A stretch of 64,000 bases of DNA from CAINEC01 sp046303115 (lineage in GTDB: Bacteria; Bacteroidota; Bacteroidia; AKYH767-A; OLB10). Positions 55,422 to 62,042 of this stretch are shown here, piece by piece. A program made the position numbers and the translations under genes. The first letter of the stretch is position 1. Every line of letters starts with the position of its first letter. The notes beneath the pieces are model-generated. The model made no database searches, was not told the DNA's origin, and saw nothing but the letters and a program-made list of their open reading frames with translations. Where the stretch lies: contig JBKCGZ010000207.1 in assembly GCA_046303115.1 (NCBI GenBank), positions 1 to 64,000 of the forward strand. The letters are read 5' to 3'.

Positions 55422-55429
55422 AACTTTGC
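55422..55429 (+). promoter_or_regulatory. Bacteroidota -7 box (TAACTTTG) for phnA
   Basis: Exact TAnnTTTG match ending 11 bases before the ATG at 55441, implying a very short leader. Confidence 0.55.
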
Positions 55430-55440
55430 AAAAATTTTAA

Positions 55441-55974
55441 ATGATGAGTTGTGAACTATGTGGTTCTGACGAGAACCTTAACCAGCATGCTATTGCTCCC
55501 GATGGTGCAAAATCGATTTTAATCTGCGATAAATGTGCGCGTCAAATTGAGAAGAAAGAAGAGTTAGATGCAACACACTGGACTTGCTTAAAAGACAGTA
55601 TGTGGAGTGAGAATCCAACAGTGCAAGTAGTAGCTTGGAGAATGCTGAATCGTTTGAAGAACGAAACATGGGCAGCTGACGCAATCGACATGATGTATTT
55701 AGATGATGACATGATGGAATATGCAAAAGCAACGAACGATCATTTAGAAAGTGATGGCGATGGAATACACCGCGATTGCAATGGTGCTATTTTATTGGCA
55801 GGTGATTCAGTAACGTTGATTAAATCGTTGGATGTAAAAGGATCATCGGTGCAAGCGAAAATTGGAACAGCCGTTCGTAATATCAAATTAGTTCACGACA
55901 ATACGGAACAGATAGAAGGAAAAATCGACGGACAGCAGATTGTTATTTTAACGAAGTACGTAAAGAAGTCGTAG
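55441..55974 (+). CDS. PhnA/YjdM-like protein with zinc ribbon
   Basis: A 177-residue cytoplasmic protein, longer than the ~110-residue E. coli PhnA because of extra sequence between the two parts. A zinc ribbon at the N terminus has four cysteines in C-x2-C and C-x2-C form (CELCGS, CDKCAR). The PhnA C-terminal SH3-like domain covers about 105-175 (CNGAILLAGDSVTLIKSLDVKG, KIDGQQIVILTKYVKK). Despite the name, the family has no settled role in phosphonate use, and no phn genes are nearby. The first of two ATGs is used here. Confidence 0.9.
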   Translation: MMSCELCGSDENLNQHAIAPDGAKSILICDKCARQIEKKEELDATHWTCLKDSMWSENPTVQVVAWRMLNRLKNETWAADAIDMMYLDDDMMEYAKATNDHLESDGDGIHRDCNGAILLAGDSVTLIKSLDVKGSSVQAKIGTAVRNIKLVHDNTEQIEGKIDGQQIVILTKYVKKS

Positions 55975-55976
55975 GA

Positions 55977-56108
55977 CTAAGCCTTTACTGTTTTACGACT
56001 CATTTGCATATTACGTAGTCGGTGCATTGTTATTTCTGCACGACTACTAGCTGTATTGATGGAGAACAACTGTTTTACTTTGCTTAAAATTGCTTTTAAA
56101 GAATCCAT
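55977..56108 (-). CDS. Small basic protein candidate (43 residues)
   Basis: Open reading frame from ATG at 56108 to TAG, reading MDSLKAILSKVKQLFS then INTASSRAEITMHRLRN and a basic tail ending RKTVKA. It is lysine/arginine-rich with an amphipathic helix at the N terminus. Codon use looks natural for the genome and it fits between two genes without overlap. No clear promoter or ribosome site. The following 268 bases to 56376 show nothing I can support. Confidence 0.4.
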   Translation of the reverse strand: MDSLKAILSKVKQLFSINTASSRAEITMHRLRNMQMSRKTVKA

Positions 56109-56376
56109 ATCTGTTAGGTAAAACTGTTAGAATAATTTAAAGTAGGAATAAATAGCTAATCTACGCTTGCTTTTGTAAATAAACGCGCAACGACTACCTT
56201 AAAAAAGCAGTTGGACCTGAATAGTAAAAAAAGCGGTTGAACGGCTTCCCTTGAAGATTGAATAGTACTACCTATGTAAATATTAATCAAAGACTATAAT
56301 AGGTTGCCTGAATGAATCCCTATAATTTTATTTGGATGTTACAAAGCCAATTTCAATCCTAACATTCTTTACAATA

Positions 56377-59300
56377 CTACGGTGTAACAAAATCATAGCT
56401 CACGTTTTCTCCCATTAGCAAGGGCTGCTTCGACCATGTTTCAATCCCGTTTCGTGTACGAATCGAGATATAATAACTATTACCTGCTGCAATTGCAGGA
56501 AACGAAGCGGATGCATTTCCATCGATATCTAATAAAGCGGTGGTTGAATAAATCGTATTGTAAGGACTATTTGGTGCGTGAAGTTCAACGATGATAGAAT
56601 CACAAGCTGTAGGACTATTATGTAGTTCATTGTTGTATAGAACAGGTTCCATCCGCCCTGAGCTAGTCATAAATCCTTCAATAAACGCATGCAGATTAAG
56701 TACAGATTGATCAATGCAAAGATTAACAACAATTGATGCAGATTGGGTAACACCACAACCGTTAGCGTCAACTGCGGTAACCTGATAGCTCTGACTATTT
56801 GTTGGCCATACTAACGGGTTAGCAATTGAAGAATTATTAATGGCATTTATTGGTGTCCAGCTATACGTGAAATTAGAGAAGGGAGTAAACCGTACTGCAC
56901 TATTTGTAATACCAAAAACTGATGCATTCCGTCCTGTTGGTACTACACCAGCCGAACCGTTACTATTCTCAATACCCTGTGTTGTTACCTCCCCAGGAAC
57001 CGACGTTATAACCTCGCTATGTATTTCAATAACATTCGTACTTTCATACAAGATAATTTGTCCACGCATCGGATAGGCAGTACCGTTATAATGATAAGTA
57101 TTATAACGAACAATTAGTTTACGATTTGGAGCAATACCCGTAGTAAAATAACTAACCACTGATGAATTAGCTCCTGGATTTAAATCGTTCCATGCAAATG
57201 CAATAAGGTTATCAGGGCTACCAATACTTGGGATTAAACTACCTGTACAGCAACCATTCGCCATATTCGCATTAAAACCAATAAATCCATTGGAAGAAAC
57301 ATAAAAGTTGGTATAAAGATTCCCATAATAGTTAAAAGTAAATCCAATTGGTTGCGCAGTACTCACAGCTTCATCAGTCAATGGAATATTTGTTCCACTA
57401 CCTGTAATAGGAGCATACGTAATTGTCGACAAATTATATCCAGAAATAGCATTTGAGTTCGTAATTGTAGCCGCTAACTGCAATGTATCACCACTGCAAA
57501 TAGTATCAGGAGTGGTAGTAACTGAAACATCAAACGACGTAATAGTAATATAATTAGAAATTAATAGAGAGTCGCTACCAAGCGTATTAGTAACAACAAG
57601 TTTCACCGAATATTTTCCAGGTTGCGCATATGTATGCGTTGGATTCTGTTGTGTTGAAGTATTGCCGTCTCCAAAATTCCATAACCATGCCTGCGGAATA
57701 TCCGTAGATAGATCATTAAATTTCACCGATCCAGGGCAAACAGCCGTTGTTTGTGTTGCATTGAAATTTGCAATTGGTGGAGCTGTAGGATTATTACAAA
57801 ATGGTGGATACGTAAAATCAACCACCTCGTCACCAACTGCGTTAGAACTTCCCTGCGTGGCCAAGTAGCCCATTCCACGACGTGCAAACGCTTCCCATAT
57901 CTGACAACGATGTGCACCACTGTAAAGAATATCGTCGGCCAATAAAATCGCATCTCGGGCATCAATATAACCAGGACTACATGGTTGTAGCTTCATCCCT
58001 TCTAACACTAGTTTCATTGCAATGTTATTTCCTGAAGTACCTGTGTACAGATTCGGATTATATCCAAAGTCACGAATAAGAAACCACGTCATATCCCAAA
58101 TTGCAGCGCACCATATTTCACCTCTTCCATGGGGATATACACTCGTTGATATATCAGCATAGGTGAGCGGATTAATACTCATGTTTGTTGAATAAGGATA
58201 ACGACGGATACCCGCTCCGTTAGTTGATTGCCCTTTTGCAAAGGTGCCAATACCACGTGCATTGATACCTTGATCACCTGGCTCTATAGTTAGTATCAAG
58301 CCCAGCCAATCACTCCAACCCTCACCACCTTGTTCTGCATTTGTAAGACAACTAGCTGCTGCTGGTCCACCAGTAAGTCTATTGGAAACTCCATGACCAT
58401 ATTCATGCGCTACAATTCCGTTATCAAATGAGCCGTCTAATTGAGGAGGTGGTGTGCAAATTACAAGATTTGCATTCACTGTAACAGAATTATTCAGTTG
58501 TGTTTTCATTGCATTTCCATCTGATTGCGTTACTGAAACAGATGGAATAGTGATAGTAGTTGTTGGTGTGCCACTCATAGCAGGAGGAGTTGTTCCTGTT
58601 GTATTATTAGCTATGATAACTCCAATAGCACCAGCAGCCTGAGCAAATTGAGTTTTGATAACAAAGCTACATGTGCCTCTATCGATCAACGCTATTTTTC
58701 CCGATATTGATGCTGCATTGGTGAATGCTGAACAGCCATCTGAACTTGTACCTACACCATCTTGAGCAAGAACAACATTTGCTGTTATATTAAACGCAGA
58801 AGCTGGGTTGTAACTAGCAATACCTACAGGTTTTAATCCTGCAATAGCAGTAGGTGAGTTTATAGTTAACGAATTGTTACATACTGTTGGGTTGGTCCAG
58901 AGATACATTTGCATACGTGGATTAGACCCATCTGGTGGAGTTGCAAAATTTGCATTATTAGTTCCACTACCATCAAATCCTTCGGCGTTTACATAATCGT
59001 TAGCGGCTCCGCCATTTCCATAATTATTCTGTTGGAAATTTCCTGCAACCTCATTAAAACCATTCTGATGAAGGATATCATGAATCACATTATTCATGTA
59101 AAATAGATTAGTAAGTGATGCATTTCTTTGATATGCGTTAGACGAATCAGGATGATATGGAAAGTTAAAGATCTGCGAAGAACCACCATCTGGAGAATAA
59201 CCTGGAAGATTATCACTATTGGCATCTTCATAAGAATATACATTGTTTCCACGTGTTATATTATACTCGGCGCCAATAGCGCCATTGGTATCATGCCAAC

Positions 59301-60105
59301 CATATGGTGAAGCCACTGGTTCAGATGGATCATTTAATAGCTGAAGTGTACCATGAATAGGGCTTTCAATAGGAAGAGGGAAAACATTATACTTTGCTGT
59401 ACCAGACCCAGGCATTGGTAGTGGGTCAGGCGACATAACATATGGTGAAGTAGAATGGGCCGAATGATCATGTGGAACATTAAAATTACAAGAGATAACC
59501 CAGTCGTTTTTTTCTAAAAATTCTCCAGTGGTTGCATCAATACGAATATTCCAATAATGCGAACCATCCTTCAGGTCGAGGGTAATATTCCATGCTAGTT
59601 TTACTGCTTTTGTTGTTTCTACATACATCAGTTCAACTTCTACAGGCGAAGAAAGGAGTGATGTAATGTCAGCAGTAAATTTTCGTGTTTCTCCATTCTT
59701 CATAACAGGTACTGGAACGGAGGCCTCCATCTCTAAATGTGAAAATGCAGCACTAATTGCCTGCTGTGGAGTAATTGAGGGTGTTACATTATTTATCTTA
59801 GAAGATAGTTTGCTTACAAATGGAATTTTTGACACATACACCTTACCGTTAGAAATTACAACGGGAGCAATCGCATTAAAAACCGGAATACCTTTCCATG
59901 CTTGCTGTAAATAGATATATGTCCTTTCTGTTGCAGGATCAGTATACTGCGAAGAGATTGTAACATCCTTAATATCTGATTCTATGAGCCCTGATTTACC
60001 TAGATTGTTACTAAGGTAGCTTTGAACATTAGCTGGAACCTGCTGTGCTTTTGCAACTGAAAAGATAATTAAAAAATTAATGATTATAAAAATAACCCGA
60101 TTCAT
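56377..60105 (-). CDS. Secreted M36 (fungalysin-family) metalloprotease with PA, PKD and nidogen-like domains
   Basis: A 1,242-residue exported zinc protease. ATG at 60105 is chosen because the longer frame begins at a TTG and ATG gives a clean signal peptide (about 1-20). FTP propeptide about 25-100 with a PepSY-like part; catalytic domain 250-740, with a PA domain inserted at about 430-550 and zinc site HEYGH at 567-571, the third ligand Glu in GEGWSD. Then a PKD domain (about 775-857), an Ig-like repeat split by a nidogen-like domain (about 882-1077), and a C-terminal module (1137-1242) shared with the giant protein at 22603 but lacking its dockerin-like end. The PA insertion is a known trait of bacterial M36 enzymes. 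No type A sorting domain is present. Confidence 0.92.
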   Translation of the reverse strand: MNRVIFIIINFLIIFSVAKAQQVPANVQSYLSNNLGKSGLIESDIKDVTISSQYTDPATERTYIYLQQAWKGIPVFNAIAPVVISNGKVYVSKIPFVSKLSSKINNVTPSITPQQAISAAFSHLEMEASVPVPVMKNGETRKFTADITSLLSSPVEVELMYVETTKAVKLAWNITLDLKDGSHYWNIRIDATTGEFLEKNDWVISCNFNVPHDHSAHSTSPYVMSPDPLPMPGSGTAKYNVFPLPIESPIHGTLQLLNDPSEPVASPYGWHDTNGAIGAEYNITRGNNVYSYEDANSDNLPGYSPDGGSSQIFNFPYHPDSSNAYQRNASLTNLFYMNNVIHDILHQNGFNEVAGNFQQNNYGNGGAANDYVNAEGFDGSGTNNANFATPPDGSNPRMQMYLWTNPTVCNNSLTINSPTAIAGLKPVGIASYNPASAFNITANVVLAQDGVGTSSDGCSAFTNAASISGKIALIDRGTCSFVIKTQFAQAAGAIGVIIANNTTGTTPPAMSGTPTTTITIPSVSVTQSDGNAMKTQLNNSVTVNANLVICTPPPQLDGSFDNGIVAHEYGHGVSNRLTGGPAAASCLTNAEQGGEGWSDWLGLILTIEPGDQGINARGIGTFAKGQSTNGAGIRRYPYSTNMSINPLTYADISTSVYPHGRGEIWCAAIWDMTWFLIRDFGYNPNLYTGTSGNNIAMKLVLEGMKLQPCSPGYIDARDAILLADDILYSGAHRCQIWEAFARRGMGYLATQGSSNAVGDEVVDFTYPPFCNNPTAPPIANFNATQTTAVCPGSVKFNDLSTDIPQAWLWNFGDGNTSTQQNPTHTYAQPGKYSVKLVVTNTLGSDSLLISNYITITSFDVSVTTTPDTICSGDTLQLAATITNSNAISGYNLSTITYAPITGSGTNIPLTDEAVSTAQPIGFTFNYYGNLYTNFYVSSNGFIGFNANMANGCCTGSLIPSIGSPDNLIAFAWNDLNPGANSSVVSYFTTGIAPNRKLIVRYNTYHYNGTAYPMRGQIILYESTNVIEIHSEVITSVPGEVTTQGIENSNGSAGVVPTGRNASVFGITNSAVRFTPFSNFTYSWTPINAINNSSIANPLVWPTNSQSYQVTAVDANGCGVTQSASIVVNLCIDQSVLNLHAFIEGFMTSSGRMEPVLYNNELHNSPTACDSIIVELHAPNSPYNTIYSTTALLDIDGNASASFPAIAAGNSYYISIRTRNGIETWSKQPLLMGENVSYDFVTP
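56875..57460 (-). other. Nidogen-like domain insertion inside an Ig-like repeat of the M36 protease
   Basis: The host repeat begins ICSGDTLQLAATI and resumes at TYSWTPINAINNSSIANP. Between them lie about 195 residues with PIGFTFNYYGNLYTNFYVSS and NGFIGFNANM, the mark of nidogen-like or related beta-sandwich domains. The break is in the same place as the P-domain insertion in the M4 protease. Confidence 0.78.
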
Positions 60106-60249
60106 ATGGAATATAGCTTTCAAGCAAAATTTGTTTAAGTTGTTTTAAAGACAAATAATTTTAATGAATGGATGCAAGTTAAAGAATTCAGGCGAAAAAA
60201 CCATGCTTTCTGTAAATGGGTGCAATAAAAACAACTTAATAATGAAATC

Positions 60250-60257
60250 TATCTTTG
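60250..60257 (+). promoter_or_regulatory. Bacteroidota -7 box (TATCTTTG) before a small frame
   Basis: Exact TAnnTTTG match 19 bases before the ATG at 60277 of a 38-residue frame. No -33 element is obvious. Confidence 0.4.
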
Positions 60258-60276
60258 CATAATAGTTGCAAATATC

Positions 60277-60393
60277 ATGGGCATAGATATAAATTACTTA
60301 CAAATATTCATTGGGCTTTGCTTTTTGTTGTTCAATATTAAAATAGTTAATGTGATTAAATTATCTAGCAAATATATTACTCTAGCATCCTGA
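60277..60393 (+). CDS. Small hydrophobic membrane peptide candidate (38 residues)
   Basis: Open frame from ATG to TGA with one hydrophobic helix (YLQIFIGLCFLLFNIKIV) and a basic, polar tail. It sits alone in the 400-base stretch between the M36 protease and tRNA-Asn and has a -7 box just upstream. Size and composition fit small single-pass membrane proteins, but AT-rich DNA can yield such frames by chance. Confidence 0.35.
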   Translation: MGIDINYLQIFIGLCFLLFNIKIVNVIKLSSKYITLAS

Positions 60394-60461
60394 TTTAAAA
60401 TTAAATAATCTATGATGTATGTGAACTTTTTTTAGGACGGGTCACGATGAATTGTAATGGA

Positions 60462-60495
60462 TATAAAACAAAACAGGAGGTCAAAAATGACCTCC
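60462..60495 (-). terminator. Terminator of tRNA-Asn
   Basis: On the minus strand GGAGGTCA and TGACCTCC pair (60476-60495) and are followed by TGTTTTGTTTT. It lies 12 bases past the tRNA 3' end. Confidence 0.85.
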
Positions 60496-60507
60496 GGTCT
60501 ATGAACG

Positions 60508-60581
60508 CTCCCTCTCCTGGGCTCGAACCAGGGACCCCATGATTAACAGTCATGTGCTCTAACCAGCTGAGCTAAGAAGGA
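60508..60581 (-). tRNA. tRNA-Asn (anticodon GTT)
   Basis: The minus strand folds as a full cloverleaf: acceptor TCCTTCT/AGAGGGA with discriminator G, D arm with GCTCAGCTGGTTAGAGC, anticodon stem CATGA/TCATG with loop CTGTTAA (anticodon GTT, reads AAC/AAU), and T arm GGTTCGAGCC. CCA is not encoded. Confidence 0.97.
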
Positions 60582-60914
60582 ATACTCTTCTCTTTGCCTA
60601 ACAAGGAGAAGAACATCGTTTCCGGCTCATGCTATCATGAAGTTATACTTGTATATACTTCACGACTAAAACACGTGTTTGGGTGGGAACTCTGTTGTAG
60701 TTATAAAGAACGAGCATTTCTACAACGGACGGCAAAAATACACCGAGATTTTTAATTAACAAAATGGTTTGTGCTTATTTTTTTAAATTATTGATTTTTA
60801 GCGGATTGTTGTCCAGGCCTTTCTGTTTATTAATGCCTCACCATTAATTTACGAGATTATTGCCCCTTATTCAACGAATTATCCGTTCATTTGTCAAACA
60901 TTTAATCGCTTTTT
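60582..60914 (-). promoter_or_regulatory. Upstream region of tRNA-Asn with -7 box and palindromes
   Basis: A TATTTTTG box (exact TAnnTTTG) at 60733-60740 on the minus strand would give a leader of about 145 bases. Inside the leader lie a hairpin (GAAGT...ACTTC with TATAC/GTATA, around 60639-60662) and a 12-bp perfect palindrome AAACACGTGTTT at 60669-60680. The rest up to the desaturase start at 60915 shows nothing clear. Confidence 0.4.
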
Positions 60915-61991
60915 ATGTCCGTTAAATTTTCAAACTTAGAACACGACGCTTTTCATACTGAATTAAAAAATGAAGTGGCAGCACTTTTAAAATCGACAAA
61001 TCTCCAGACCCAACGACAACGTTTATTATACTTCAAGGTAGCATTTTACTTCGCTATATTCATCGCAGCTATTGCTTTGCTTTACCTTTCACCTGCAAAC
61101 AACTTAACTCAATTAATCGGTCGTTATTTATTTGTTGGGGTATCAGGAGTATTCCTAGCATTTAATGTAAGCCACGATGCAACACACGGCACCATCTCCA
61201 AAAAGAAATGGGTGAATAAACTTATCTTTTATTTGTCGTTTAATCTGCAAGGTACCAACGCTTATTTATGGTCGGTACGACATAAAGCATCACATCATGT
61301 GTTTCCGAATGTAGATGGCTGCGATGCCGATATTGATGATAATCCTGTGATCCGATTGTCGCCAACTAAAAAGCATTTATGGTATCATCAATACCAAGCT
61401 TATTATTCATTTTTCGTTTATTGTATTTACACTATTCATTGGGTGTTTTTCAAAGACTGGCTCTACTTCAGTAAATCGCAAATTGCAAATCTGAAAAATA
61501 TCAAACATACATTCGGTGAATTTATGGATGTGTTTTTATGGAAAGTCTTCTATTTATCATTGATGATTTTTCTTCCGCATTATTATTTGCATTATTCATG
61601 GGTTTGGGCCCTTACTTCGTTTCTAATTGCACATGTTGCGGTTTCTTTAATTTTCATTTTCACGTTAATTATCTCTCATCTAACTTTGGAAACTGATTTT
61701 CCTGTTCCAGATGAAAATGAAAAACTACCTTACAATTATAGTCAACATCAGTTAGCAACCTCGCTCGATTATTATCCAACAAATCTATTCGTAAACTTTT
61801 TCCTTGGAGGATTTAATTCGCATGCAGCTCATCATCTGTTTCCACATTTGCCGCATACGTTGTACACTGATATCACTCCCATCATCCAACGATTAGTGAA
61901 AAAATACAATTACCAATATAATTTAAGCACGCTTCCAAAAGCCATCGCATCTCACTTTTTGTATTTGAATAAGATGGGACAAAGACGATAA
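60915..61991 (+). CDS. Membrane fatty-acid desaturase (acyl-lipid/acyl-CoA type)
   Basis: A 358-residue di-iron enzyme of the inner membrane that puts a cis double bond into fatty acids of lipids. Four or so membrane helices in two pairs. The three histidine boxes are present: HDATHG (about 88-93), HKASHH (about 123-128) and HAAHH (about 308-312). Length and box spacing fit the front-end/linoleoyl-CoA-like group of Bacteroidota. It stands alone; temperature control would be a natural guess but no sign is seen in the DNA. Confidence 0.93.
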   Translation: MSVKFSNLEHDAFHTELKNEVAALLKSTNLQTQRQRLLYFKVAFYFAIFIAAIALLYLSPANNLTQLIGRYLFVGVSGVFLAFNVSHDATHGTISKKKWVNKLIFYLSFNLQGTNAYLWSVRHKASHHVFPNVDGCDADIDDNPVIRLSPTKKHLWYHQYQAYYSFFVYCIYTIHWVFFKDWLYFSKSQIANLKNIKHTFGEFMDVFLWKVFYLSLMIFLPHYYLHYSWVWALTSFLIAHVAVSLIFIFTLIISHLTLETDFPVPDENEKLPYNYSQHQLATSLDYYPTNLFVNFFLGGFNSHAAHHLFPHLPHTLYTDITPIIQRLVKKYNYQYNLSTLPKAIASHFLYLNKMGQRR

Positions 61992-62042
61992 AATTGCATT
62001 CTATTTTCTGCTTATTTTTGTTATCCCAAAACAAATCTTAAA

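Noticed and set aside
56341..56376. Possible frameshift after the M36 protease hiding a dockerin-like end
   Set aside because: The frames after the stop do not resemble the EF-hand tail of the giant protein, so the short end looks genuine.
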